64,000 nt of DNA. It comes from Rothia mucilaginosa (GTDB taxonomy: Bacteria > Actinomycetota > Actinomycetes > Actinomycetales > Micrococcaceae). This document shows, in pieces, positions 46,619-55,513 of this stretch. Each line of letters opens with the position of its first letter. Within the stretch, counting starts at the first letter, position 1. The stretch is taken from contig NZ_CP079822.1 in assembly GCF_019334805.1 (NCBI RefSeq), positions 124,001 to 188,000 of the forward strand, read 5' to 3'. Below the pieces are notes generated by a model. It did no database searches and was not told where the DNA came from. It saw nothing but the letters and a program-made list of their open reading frames with translations. Both the position numbers and the translations under genes were made by a program.

Positions 46619-46752
46619 AAAAATGAGAGCAGGGTGGGCTGTCGCACCTCCCTCAAGGACGATTCACCCTGAACATAGTGAGCCGCCCCTCCAGCGGATG
46701 TGCGTCGGAACCACTCCACCTACACAATCCACGCACACTGGAGACATACACT

Positions 46753-49170
46753 ATGGCTACAAAACCCGTCTCGCGTGCGCAGGCAGCAAAGATTGCCCGC
46801 CGCTCAGACACGGTCGGTGCCTATGCCGGAAAAGGCTGGGTACAGGCTGTTGCGTTTGTGATGCTCCTGGGCTTCACCATTATGGCAGTCCTTGCAATGC
46901 GCACCTACGCACTCTCCATGCCGCTCCCCGATAAAATCGTCGGCAACGACGGCAAAACTATCGCAACCCAAGAACAGATCCTGCACGGTCAGGAACTGTT
47001 CCAGGGACGCGGCCTGCAGCAGTACGGATCCGTGCTCGGTCACGGTGCCTACCTCGGCCCCGACTACACTGCAGAATACCTGCGCCTGACCACCGATGCT
47101 GCCGTCAAGGAGTACCGTGAACAGGGCAAGCAGGACCCCCGCGAACTCGTCAAGAACGAGTGGCGCAAGGAGAACAAGTACGACGAGCAGACTAAGACCA
47201 TCACCTGGTCCGCTGGTGAGACCAAGGGCTACCAGCTCATGCTCAAGCACTACCGTGAAACCCTCATGAAGGGTGACACCTCGCAGGGCCTGTTCCCCGA
47301 CGCCATTAAGAACGACGAAGAACTGCACGACCTCGTCGCATTCTTCGGCTGGACCGCATGGGCATCGGCGGCAGACCGCCCCGACCAGCCCTACTCCTAC
47401 ACCAACAACTGGCCTTCCGAACCCAACGTGGACAACAAGCCCACCGCGGATCTGATGGTCTGGTCGGCACTCTCCCTGATTGCCCTCATCGGTGGTACCG
47501 GTCTGATGTTCGCCATCTACGGCCGCTGGTCCCGCGCTATCGGCTGGCACGCGGAAGAGGCACCCGTCCTCGACTTCCGTCAGCCCGACGAAGTTCGCCT
47601 GACCCCCTCGCAGAAGGCAGCCTGCCTGCTCTTCGCAACGATCCTGGTGCTGTTCCTGCTGCAGGCTCTGGTGGGTGCACTCACCGAGCACTACCGTGAA
47701 GAACTCACCGGCTTCTTCGGTATCGACATGGGCCAGCTGTTGCCCTACACGGTATCTCGAACCTGGCACCTTCAGCTCTCCCTCTTCTGGACCGCAGGCG
47801 CGTTCCTGGCGGGCGGTATCTTCATCGCCCCGCTGATTACCCGCCGCGAACCCAAGAAGCAGGGCCTGCTTACCTACGTTCTCATCGGCGCCGTGGTCTT
47901 CGTGGTCCTCGGCTCGCTGCTGAACGAATGGTTCTCTCAGAAGGGCCTCATCCCCAAGGAACTCACCGGCTTCTTCTCGCAGCAGTGGGAGTTCCTGGAC
48001 CTGCCGCGATTCTTCCAGATCCTGCTCACCGCGGGTATGTTCATCTGGATCGTCATCGTCTGGCGTACCCTCTCCGCTCGTCTGAAGGGCTCGAAGAAGA
48101 CCTCCCTGCCGTGGCTGTTCCTCTTCTCCGGCCTCGCCATCCCCATGTTCTACGCGGTCGGCCTGCTCGCAGGTCAGCGTACCCACGTGACCGTCGCCGA
48201 ATTCTGGCGATTCTGGGTGGTTCACCTCTGGGTGGAGGACTTCCTCGAACTGTTCACCACCGTGATGGTGGCGTACATCTTCGTGCTGCTCGGCGTGGTC
48301 CGCGAGCGCATCGCAATCTCCATCATCATGATGGACGCTGTGCTCTACTCCGCCGGTGGTGTGATCGGTACTCTGCACCACACCTACTTCGTCGGTACCC
48401 CCTCCGAGCAGATGGCATTCGGTGCGTTCTTCTCGGCTGCTGAGGTTATCCCGCTGACCTTCCTGACCGTTGAGGCGTGGGGCTTCATGCAGCTGGGTGC
48501 CCGCCAGTACTCCAACCGCACCAAGCCTTTCCCGCACCGTTGGGCTGTTATGTTCCTGATTGCTGTGGGCTTCTGGAACTTCCTCGGCGCAGGTGTGTTC
48601 GGCTTCCTGATTAACCTGCCGATCGTGTCCTACTTCGAGATTGGTACCGCGCTGACCGCAAACCACGCACACGCATCCATGATGGGTGTGTACGGTATGC
48701 TAGCGATCGCGTTCGCGGTATTTGGTCTGCGCTACCTGATCCCTGAGGACAAGTGGCCTGAGAAGGGTCTGAAGTTCTCCTTCTGGACCCTGAACATTGG
48801 TCTGCTGTGGATGTCCTTCATCTCGCTGCTGCCGCTGGGTATTGCTCAGCTGTACAAGTCCGTGGGTGAAGGCTACTACGAGGCTCGTTCCTTCGCGTTC
48901 ATTCACGACGGTGCTTCCGCCGTGATGGGTTGGATGCGTATGCCCGGTGACGTGATTTTCCTGGTCGGCATTATCCCGCTGATTAAGCTGGCGCTGCTGG
49001 GTATCAAGGAGATCTTCTCCAAGAACGCTAAGGAAACCGTCCTGGAGCTGCCCGAACCGCCGCTGTACGAGGTGGTTGAGGACGCTCGCATCGCAGAGTT
49101 CGCCGGCGCTAAGGCTGCCGAGGAGCTGCCCGAGCAGACCAGCCCCTACCGTAGCGATCGTCGAGGCTAA
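46753..49170 (+). CDS. norB: Quinol-dependent nitric oxide reductase
   Basis: qNOR reduces NO to N2O with quinol electrons in the plasma membrane. The start at 46753 (MATKPV) follows GGAGA; a GTG frame to 46678 is rejected. The 805-aa single subunit has the fused N-terminal hydrophilic part (GLQQYGSVLGHGAYLGPDYT) and about 12-14 membrane helices. Metal ligands are visible: RTWHLQLSLFW (residue ~341), HLWVEDFLELFT (~491, including Glu), LHHTYFVGTP (~541) and TANHAHASMMGVYGM (~636). It is translationally linked to the next gene, 2 bases away. No other nitrogen-oxide gene is in the window, so it may act in NO detoxification. Confidence 0.97.
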   Translation: MATKPVSRAQAAKIARRSDTVGAYAGKGWVQAVAFVMLLGFTIMAVLAMRTYALSMPLPDKIVGNDGKTIATQEQILHGQELFQGRGLQQYGSVLGHGAYLGPDYTAEYLRLTTDAAVKEYREQGKQDPRELVKNEWRKENKYDEQTKTITWSAGETKGYQLMLKHYRETLMKGDTSQGLFPDAIKNDEELHDLVAFFGWTAWASAADRPDQPYSYTNNWPSEPNVDNKPTADLMVWSALSLIALIGGTGLMFAIYGRWSRAIGWHAEEAPVLDFRQPDEVRLTPSQKAACLLFATILVLFLLQALVGALTEHYREELTGFFGIDMGQLLPYTVSRTWHLQLSLFWTAGAFLAGGIFIAPLITRREPKKQGLLTYVLIGAVVFVVLGSLLNEWFSQKGLIPKELTGFFSQQWEFLDLPRFFQILLTAGMFIWIVIVWRTLSARLKGSKKTSLPWLFLFSGLAIPMFYAVGLLAGQRTHVTVAEFWRFWVVHLWVEDFLELFTTVMVAYIFVLLGVVRERIAISIIMMDAVLYSAGGVIGTLHHTYFVGTPSEQMAFGAFFSAAEVIPLTFLTVEAWGFMQLGARQYSNRTKPFPHRWAVMFLIAVGFWNFLGAGVFGFLINLPIVSYFEIGTALTANHAHASMMGVYGMLAIAFAVFGLRYLIPEDKWPEKGLKFSFWTLNIGLLWMSFISLLPLGIAQLYKSVGEGYYEARSFAFIHDGASAVMGWMRMPGDVIFLVGIIPLIKLALLGIKEIFSKNAKETVLELPEPPLYEVVEDARIAEFAGAKAAEELPEQTSPYRSDRRG

Positions 49171-49172
49171 CC

Positions 49173-50003
49173 ATGCCTGAGCAGATTGCTGGAGTTTCTT
49201 TCCTCGTGTGGCTGGCCTGCGTGTACGCGTTCGGCCTGGTCGCCGTGGGTTGGGGCTTCGATATTCTCGCCAAGCGCACCAGCCAGCGCATGGTGGCGGC
49301 GCGAACCTTCGGGTTCACCTACCACGAAGAGAGCGACGCGTGGCTCTGCCCCGAAGACCAGTGGCTGTGGGCGACCGCATTCGACTCGGATAACCGAGTG
49401 ATGCGTTACCGCGCCAAGCCCAGCGTGTGCAACACCTGCCCGATTAAGGACAGCTGCACCGTCTCAGCGAACGGCCGCGAGCTCACCCGTGAAGTGGACG
49501 AATGGCCCTACTCCGAGTCGGGTCGTTTCCACCGCGGGCTGGCGGTTGCTGTCTCGTTGCTGGGTGTGGTCATCCTGATTGGTGCCGCCATCGTCTGGCA
49601 CTCCCCGCTGGAGCTTCTGGTGGAGGGTGCCGCCGCGGTGGTCTGCCTGTCGCTGACCTACCCGCTGGCTGTGAAGCTCATGCGTTCCCCCGCGAACTTC
49701 GAGAACGATCCGAAGCATATTCACGCATCCACCGCTGACGAATCGGTGAACGTGAAGATGGACCGTTTCGCGGCGAAGTGGGGTGGCGTGTCGAATGAGC
49801 GTAAGCGCCGTACCGAGCAGACCCGCAAGCAGATGATTGCGGATGCAACCCTGCCGGTTCGTACCTCTGCCCTCGACCCGGACCGCCCCGCATGGAGCGG
49901 TACCGGCACCTCGGTTCCGCGTCTGCATAAGACCACGAACGAGGTATTGCAACAGCAGAACCTTGCTGATGCTCAGGCCGCTGAGGAAATGGCGAAGAAG
50001 TAG
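49173..50003 (+). CDS. Two-helix membrane protein with zinc-ribbon-like loop
   Basis: This 276-aa protein starts 2 bases after the norB stop with a GAGG box inside norB. A first membrane helix (about 8-28) precedes a loop with WLCPEDQWLW and YRAKPSVCNTCPIKDSC, a four-Cys pattern resembling transposase zinc ribbons. Two more hydrophobic helices follow (about 123-165). The C-terminal cytoplasmic tail is basic. Operon position suggests a qNOR accessory or assembly factor (inference). No firm family was identified. Confidence 0.7.
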   Translation: MPEQIAGVSFLVWLACVYAFGLVAVGWGFDILAKRTSQRMVAARTFGFTYHEESDAWLCPEDQWLWATAFDSDNRVMRYRAKPSVCNTCPIKDSCTVSANGRELTREVDEWPYSESGRFHRGLAVAVSLLGVVILIGAAIVWHSPLELLVEGAAAVVCLSLTYPLAVKLMRSPANFENDPKHIHASTADESVNVKMDRFAAKWGGVSNERKRRTEQTRKQMIADATLPVRTSALDPDRPAWSGTGTSVPRLHKTTNEVLQQQNLADAQAAEEMAKK

Positions 50004-50289
50004 CGCTGCATAGGTTTTTCCGTTCCGGCGGCTGACCGGCTGGCTGGTCCCGTCTGTTAGCTTCGGCGGCTACCCCGTGTGGATTTCTCTTTTGAGTTTT
50101 CCATGCGGGGTACCGCTAAAGCACCGACCGCCGCGATGTACGCCGGGACGGGAAATTCCCCTCCCAAACTCCCCACACAGCCCGGTACCGGGCAACACCC
50201 ACTACCTACACCCCTACTACCTGAACCGTACGAGGCGCGGGCAGGTGGGCACACATACCGTCCTCCCCCAATACTTGTGAAGGAAAACC
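50004..50289. other. Intergenic region before the slipin gene
   Basis: No gene and no clear terminator was recognised. Only the GAAGGAAAA ribosome site of the next gene stands out. Confidence 0.4.
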
Positions 50290-51063
50290 ATGGATCCCGT
50301 CACTTTGGCAACTATCCTCATCCCAGTTGCCGTCATTGTTCTTTTTATTCTGATTCGTATGTTCCGCGTCATCCCCGAATACGAGCGTGGCATCTCTTTC
50401 CGCTTCGGTCACCTGCGCTCGGAACTGAAGCCCGGCCTGAACATCGTCTTCCCCCTCGTCGACTCCCTGCAGCGCGTTGATATGCGTGTCATCACCCTGA
50501 CCATTCCCCCGCAGGAAGTCATCACCAAGGACAACGTCCCTGCCCGCGTGAACGCCGTGGTCCTCTTCCGCGTGACCAACGCCAAGAACGCCGTGCTTGA
50601 GGTTGAAAACTACCCGATTGCCACCAGCCAGATTGCGCAGACCACCCTGCGTTCCCTGCTCGGTCGCGTTGACCTGGACACCCTGCTCGCACACCGCGAG
50701 GACCTGAACGAGGACCTGCGTTCCATCATCGGTTCGCGCACCGAGCCGTGGGGTATTCAGGTGGAGCTCGTCGAAATTAAGGACGTTGAGATTCCCGAGG
50801 CTATGCAGCGCGCCATGGCTCGCGAGGCTGAGGCTGAGCGTGAGCGCCGCGCAAAGATCATTTCGGCACGCGGTGAGCTGGAGGCTTCGAGCGAGCTGAA
50901 GGAAGCGTCCGACATTCTGAGCCAGTCCCCCGCCTCCCTGCAGCTGCGTTACCTGCAGACCCTGCTGGAGCTGGGTGCCGACCAGAACTCGACCGTGGTC
51001 TTCCCGCTGCCCATGGACGTGATTGGCCCGCTCATGGGTGCGCTCAAGGGCGAGAGCAAGTAG
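50290..51063 (+). CDS. SPFH/band-7 protein, slipin family
   Basis: This 257-aa protein has one N-terminal membrane helix (about 6-24) followed by the band-7 domain (IPEYERGISFRFG, LKPGLNIVFPLVD, VITKDNVPARVNAVVLFRV, TLRSLLGRVDLDTLLAHRE). A charged coiled coil follows (AREAEAERERRAKIISARGE). Slipins and stomatins scaffold membrane microdomains. GAAGGAAAACC precedes the ATG. The partner NfeD protease gene is not nearby. Confidence 0.9.
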   Translation: MDPVTLATILIPVAVIVLFILIRMFRVIPEYERGISFRFGHLRSELKPGLNIVFPLVDSLQRVDMRVITLTIPPQEVITKDNVPARVNAVVLFRVTNAKNAVLEVENYPIATSQIAQTTLRSLLGRVDLDTLLAHREDLNEDLRSIIGSRTEPWGIQVELVEIKDVEIPEAMQRAMAREAEAERERRAKIISARGELEASSELKEASDILSQSPASLQLRYLQTLLELGADQNSTVVFPLPMDVIGPLMGALKGESK

Positions 51064-51611
51064 GCTACTCCCCTTCCCTGATGTACTAGCCTGAAGTACC
51101 CGCCGCGGCGGCTGACCCGCAGCGGTGAACATAGAAATATCCCGTGCAGATGAGAGTATCTGCACGGGATATTTCTATGCGGGATTCATACGCAAAACGC
51201 TTTCAAGCCGAATGCTTTCAAACGGAGCCCCCAGAAGAAAACCCGGGAGGAAAACCCGGGAAGGAAGGCGTTTGGCCCGCCGCGGGGGTTGGATGAGGTG
51301 GTTGCGACGGGCCAAACTTTCCTAGGTCGGCTACACACCGTAGAGGTGCGGGCGCGGCAGGTACATCAGCCAGTTGGGTGAGGGGCCGGAATCCTACCGC
51401 AAACGGTTTTCACCGACGCCTTAAGCATAACCGGCACACACCCCGAACCGGCGGCAGTCTGAGTGAAGCATCAATCACCCATCTCACGCCATGCCGGGGC
51501 GGTATTCAGCCCAGAATCGGCACCTAAAGCACCGGTACCTCAAGCACCGGCGAGCTGGCTACAGCGCAACCCCTAGCGCGGCGCCCGTCAGCTAGCGCAG
51601 CGCCCAGCAAA
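51064..51611. other. Intergenic region between convergent genes
   Basis: It contains the slipin terminator and a second hairpin (GTTTGGCCCG at 51270 with CGGGCCAAAC at 51308-51317, followed by TTTCCT). Repeats of GGAAAACCCGGG (51248-51260) lie between. No gene was recognised, though the second hairpin could end a small RNA. Confidence 0.45.
51131..51178 (+). terminator. Terminator of slipin gene
   Basis: A perfect 21-bp stem (ATAGAAATATCCCGTGCAGA and its complement) surrounds GAGAGT. Confidence 0.85.
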
Positions 51612-53357
51612 CTAACGCAATGCTCGGTGCGCCTGGTCAAAGAACTCACGCTCGTACACGCACGCCGACAGGTACGCCCGCGCCGCACGCACACGCTGAG
51701 CCGGTGAAGCCGCCTCAAACGCACGCTCCACCTCCGCGAGGCTACGCGCCACCTCCGCGGCGAACTCTTCGCCACCGTACAGGCTCAACCACTCCGCGTA
51801 CGGGTGGTCCGCGTGATTCTGTGAGGAGAGCACAGCGCCCACTTCTTCGTACAGCCAGTAGCAGGGCAGGATTGCCGCGGCACCGACCACGTAATCATCA
51901 CCGGCGGCGGAGGCACGCAGGAAATTCGTGTACCCCATCGTAATCGGCGAGGGCCCACCCAGACGCGCACGGTTCGCCAGCCAGCCCTCGTGCAGCTGCG
52001 ATTCGGCGGCAATCGCCTCGTGCGCACCGGCCGCCCAGTGCACCTGTGCCGCAGCGGTATCAGCACGCGCCGAGAGAGTCGCGAGCGCACGCGAATAGTC
52101 GCGCAGGTAGAGGGCATCCTGGTCCAGGTAGAAGGAGAACAGGTCCTCGTCGAGGGTGCCGTCACCGAGGGCACGCACGAAGGGCAGGTCCAGGATCTGG
52201 TGCCAGGTTTCGCCACCGGCTGCCCAGAGGGCGGCGGTCCACGGACCGGCAGGCTTAACGACGGCTTCACCGGCGGGCACGGGGCTGACCGGCAGCAGAC
52301 GCTCCGGGCTGGTGCCGTCAAGAGCATTGCCCTCAGAGTCGGTGGTGGCGAGCAGGTGATGCCACGGGTACGCGGAGGCGGCAGCTTCCAGACGGCGGGC
52401 ACGGGCGGCGTGGTCCACCGGGCCGTGGCCCTCACCGGAGCCCACCTGCAACCCGGCGCCTGCGGCGATGGATTCGTGGAGCCAGCGGGTGCTCCACTGC
52501 AGGGCGCGGTGGGTGTCTTCGCTGGTCAGAGCATTCTTCTCGCCCTCAGAAGATTCTGCGGCTTCGGTATGCTGGAGCAGTTCCACGCCCAGGCGGGTTG
52601 CCAGCGAGGAGGACAGGGAGCATCCGGTGCCGTGCGTATTGCGGCTGTCCAGGCGCGGGGTGCGCACGTGGGCGCAGGTGCCGTCCGGGAAGACCGCGGT
52701 GTTACCGGCGTCCTGACCGCACAGGTGGCCGCCCTTCACAATCACGGTGGTTCCGGTCGCCGCCGCAAGGTTTGCCGCCTGCTCATGCGCCTCATCAAAG
52801 GTCTGGGCGGGCTCCTTCTGGCAGAGCACGGCAAGCTCCGGAATGTTCGGGGTAATCACATCCACGAGCGGCACGAGGTCGCGCAGCGCCTGCTCCGCTT
52901 CCGCCTGTAGCAGCCGGTCACCGCTAGAAGCAATCATGACCGGGTCGAGCACGACCACGGGCACGGGATGCTCACTCAGCCAGGTGCGGACAGTACGAAT
53001 CGTATCTGCGTCACCGAGCATACCGATTTTTACGGCGTCAACCGTGACGTCATCAAAAACGGCGGCAAGCTGCGCGGTCAAAAATTCCAGAGGCGGGGTG
53101 AATACTTCACGCACTCCGCAGGTGTTCTGGGCGACCAGTGAGGTGGTCACGCACATGCCGTAACCGCCGGATGCAGTAATGGATTTGAGGTCCGCCTGAA
53201 TACCCGCACCGCCGGAGGGGTCGGTTCCCGCAATGGACAGGACCCTCGGCACCCTAGAGGTCCCAGGTACCCCGGGAGTTCCGGAAGCGCTCGCGCCGGG
53301 TGCAGGGTTAGAGGGGTTGGTGGGTGCGCACGCGGGCGCGGTAGGCTGCTCTGCCAT
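51612..53357 (-). CDS. thiD: ThiD-TenA fusion (HMP-P kinase / thiaminase II)
   Basis: This 581-aa bifunctional thiamine enzyme has an N-terminal hydroxymethylpyrimidine (phosphate) kinase (SIAGTDPSGGAGIQADLKS at about 41-59, VVLDPVMIASSG, IVKGGH, NTHGTGCSLSSSLA). The C-terminal TenA domain (about 369-581: WHQILDLPFVRALGDG, LPCYWLYEEVG with the probable catalytic Cys near 497, and YEREFFDQA with the conserved Glu) salvages degraded pyrimidine. A poorly conserved linker joins them. It is directly controlled by the TPP riboswitch whose end overlaps its ribosome site. Confidence 0.95.
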   Translation of the reverse strand: MAEQPTAPACAPTNPSNPAPGASASGTPGVPGTSRVPRVLSIAGTDPSGGAGIQADLKSITASGGYGMCVTTSLVAQNTCGVREVFTPPLEFLTAQLAAVFDDVTVDAVKIGMLGDADTIRTVRTWLSEHPVPVVVLDPVMIASSGDRLLQAEAEQALRDLVPLVDVITPNIPELAVLCQKEPAQTFDEAHEQAANLAAATGTTVIVKGGHLCGQDAGNTAVFPDGTCAHVRTPRLDSRNTHGTGCSLSSSLATRLGVELLQHTEAAESSEGEKNALTSEDTHRALQWSTRWLHESIAAGAGLQVGSGEGHGPVDHAARARRLEAAASAYPWHHLLATTDSEGNALDGTSPERLLPVSPVPAGEAVVKPAGPWTAALWAAGGETWHQILDLPFVRALGDGTLDEDLFSFYLDQDALYLRDYSRALATLSARADTAAAQVHWAAGAHEAIAAESQLHEGWLANRARLGGPSPITMGYTNFLRASAAGDDYVVGAAAILPCYWLYEEVGAVLSSQNHADHPYAEWLSLYGGEEFAAEVARSLAEVERAFEAASPAQRVRAARAYLSACVYEREFFDQAHRALR

Positions 53358-53366
53358 GATCGATAA

Positions 53367-53435
53367 TCCCTTCGCTAGTTCGAACTAGAGCAGGTTCAAT
53401 GGGTGATTCTCTCAGCCTTGAGTGTTCTGACGCCG
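53367..53435 (-). ncRNA. TPP riboswitch (THI element)
   Basis: Read on the minus strand, it contains GGCTGAGAGAA, ACCCATTGAACCTG, a CTAGTTCGAACTAG hairpin and GCGAAGGGA, the conserved core of thiamine pyrophosphate riboswitches. The final AAGGGA is also the only Shine-Dalgarno candidate, 12 bases before the thiD-tenA ATG. TPP binding should therefore hide the ribosome site and block translation. Confidence 0.92.
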
Positions 53436-53704
53436 TTTCGTGCGCCCACTGTGCCGTATGCCCCGTATACCCTTCATTGGGCGGGGTGGGCTGGTGTTGG
53501 GCGGGTTGCGGGCGTCTCAAGGCACCCCATATCGCTCTGCCAGGTTATCACAACGATTCTCAGGAGCTGAAAGTTTTGCGGGGGCCCAGCGAATCTCTCC
53601 GAAATTTTCGTTTGAGCATTGCGTTGCTGCACCCCCACTCCGGCTCAGGTTTTTCAGCGCAGGTTTCAGCGTACATCCCACCCAGAACTCGCCCATTAAA
53701 GAGC

Positions 53705-53739
53705 AGTGCCCGGCACCGCTTCACACGGTACCGGGCACT
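53705..53739 (-). terminator. Terminator of ABC exporter operon
   Basis: AGTGCCCGG(C)ACCG pairs with CGGTACCGGGCACT around CTTCACA, with GCTCTTTAAT after it on the minus strand. Confidence 0.8.
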
Positions 53740-53763
53740 ATCAACCGGGCTTATCCTCCGGGC

Positions 53764-55512
53764 TTAGGTCAGGGCGAAAATCTCTGCCGGTGAACCCTCC
53801 GCAATGATCCTACCCTCGTGCAGCAGGACCGCACGGTCAGCCAGGGAGGCGATACGCGCATCGTGCGAGATAATCAGCACCGCACGGTTCGCCAGCACGG
53901 CGCTCAGGGACTCGGTTGCGTCCGCGAGTTCCAGCTGGGTGGTGGACTCGTCCAGAATCACGGCGTGCGGGTCAGCCAGCACAATACGTGCCAGTGCCAG
54001 CTGCTGAATCTGGTCGCGGGTCAGAGGCGAATCTGCGCCGCTGACGACGGTGTCCATGCCCTGCGGCAGGTCACGCCACCAGCGGGCACCGACAGCGTCC
54101 AGTGCCTCGCCCATCTGCTCGACGGTTGCATCCGGCACGACCACCGTAAAGTTATCGGCGAGAGTACCGAAGAAGACGTGTGCTTCCTGGGTGCAGACCA
54201 GCAGGCGCGGGCGGCCGTCGGCGGCGGCATCGGTCGGGAAGTCGCCGTGACCCACCGGGCGACCCATCACGCTGATGGTGCCGTCCAGGGCGGTCAGCGA
54301 ACCACCAATCAGACGCGCCAGGGTGGTCTTACCCGAGCCGGAGCGGCCCACCAGGGCGAGCGCCTCGCCGCGGCGAATCTTCAGGTTGATGCCTTCCAGA
54401 ACGAGAGCGTCCGGCGAGTAGCCGTAGGATATGTCGGTGCAGTCAATGGCGTACTCCGGGTTCTTCACGGCTTCATCAGACACGGCGGCGAAGGCTTCGG
54501 CGCGGTGCTGTGCACGCGTCTCACGCTGCTTCTTCGCCAGGGAAACCACACCAAACACGCGGCCCATGTTCACGAGCATGATGCGCAGGCTGCTGACGTG
54601 GTGGTTCAGCATGTCGGCGAGGATTCGCAGGCTGAATACCATGACCGAGGCGGTTGCCACGGCGCCCCAGCTTGCCCAGCCGAGAGCCACGCAGGCGGCG
54701 CCCCAGAGCATGCACAGAACCGTGGGGATCCAGGCGTTGATAGCATCCACGGTGAAGTACAGCTGGCGGATGCGCACCATGCCCAGCTGTGCGGCGAACT
54801 GGCGCTTGTTCTCACCGGCGAAGGCGTCTTCGCGGGCGGCGTGAACACCCAGCTCACGGATCGTGGAGGTGCCGCGAATGTTCTCAGTCAGCACGCTGTT
54901 GAGGTCACTCACGCGCTCCTGGGCGGTCTGGTTGCGTGCCGCCATGAGCGGCAGCATCTTCGACATGATGAGGGCAAGACCGGCAATCATGGGCAGCATA
55001 ATCAGACCCATTGCGGGGCTCACAAACGCCAGGGAGATTGTGGAAATCAGGAAGTACAGCAGCACGTAGATTGCGCCGAGCAGGTCCTCGCTGACGGACT
55101 TGGCTGCCGAGGAGAGGTCGTCGGTCACGCGGGTCAGCAGGTCGCCACTACCGGCTTCTTCCACGGTGCGTGCGTCCAGGTCGAGGGTGCCGTCGAGGGT
55201 GTCCTGGTTGGCGTCACGGGTGACGAGCGCACCCAGTCGCGCCGCACTGTACGAGGAGACCATGAGGGTCACTGCCTGCACGATGAACGCCGCCAGGATA
55301 ATCAGAATCGGCTGCCACGGGTAGCTGGAGAACTTGCCCGCCACCACGTCGTCCACGGTGGCACCAATCTGCAGGGGCACCACCGCACCCATGAGGGTGC
55401 TGACCATGTAGATGACGAAGGTGTAGAGGGCGCGTCCCTTATGCGCCGCGAGGTAGTTCCACATGCGGTGTGCCACGTAGGCGGGGGTTTCGATGGGGAG
55501 CTGCTTTGCCAT
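53764..55512 (-). CDS. ABC exporter half-transporter, intact Walker A
   Basis: This 582-aa protein has six membrane helices (about 25-330) and an ATPase domain. Walker A (LVGRSGSGKTTLARLIGG, near 389) and Walker B (AVILDEST, near 517) are intact, but the signature motif is degenerate (LTRDQIQQLALAR instead of LSGGQ, near 496). Its ATG is one base after the stop of the partner gene, whose end supplies the AGGAGGTG box. The pair forms a heterodimeric exporter with one competent ATP site. The substrate is unknown. Confidence 0.92.
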   Translation of the reverse strand: MAKQLPIETPAYVAHRMWNYLAAHKGRALYTFVIYMVSTLMGAVVPLQIGATVDDVVAGKFSSYPWQPILIILAAFIVQAVTLMVSSYSAARLGALVTRDANQDTLDGTLDLDARTVEEAGSGDLLTRVTDDLSSAAKSVSEDLLGAIYVLLYFLISTISLAFVSPAMGLIMLPMIAGLALIMSKMLPLMAARNQTAQERVSDLNSVLTENIRGTSTIRELGVHAAREDAFAGENKRQFAAQLGMVRIRQLYFTVDAINAWIPTVLCMLWGAACVALGWASWGAVATASVMVFSLRILADMLNHHVSSLRIMLVNMGRVFGVVSLAKKQRETRAQHRAEAFAAVSDEAVKNPEYAIDCTDISYGYSPDALVLEGINLKIRRGEALALVGRSGSGKTTLARLIGGSLTALDGTISVMGRPVGHGDFPTDAAADGRPRLLVCTQEAHVFFGTLADNFTVVVPDATVEQMGEALDAVGARWWRDLPQGMDTVVSGADSPLTRDQIQQLALARIVLADPHAVILDESTTQLELADATESLSAVLANRAVLIISHDARIASLADRAVLLHEGRIIAEGSPAEIFALT

Positions 55513-55513
55513 G

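Larger units (their letters stand above)
46130..46752. other. Intergenic region upstream of norB
   Basis: This 623-base region shows no convincing gene. It contains a 12-bp tandem repeat and a GCAT/ATGC palindrome, and turns AT-rich toward norB, as expected of a regulated promoter. Confidence 0.5.

Noticed and set aside
46804..48672. A 622-codon frame antisense to norB
   Set aside because: It is a Glu/Gly/His-rich shadow; norB has all metal ligands on the other strand.
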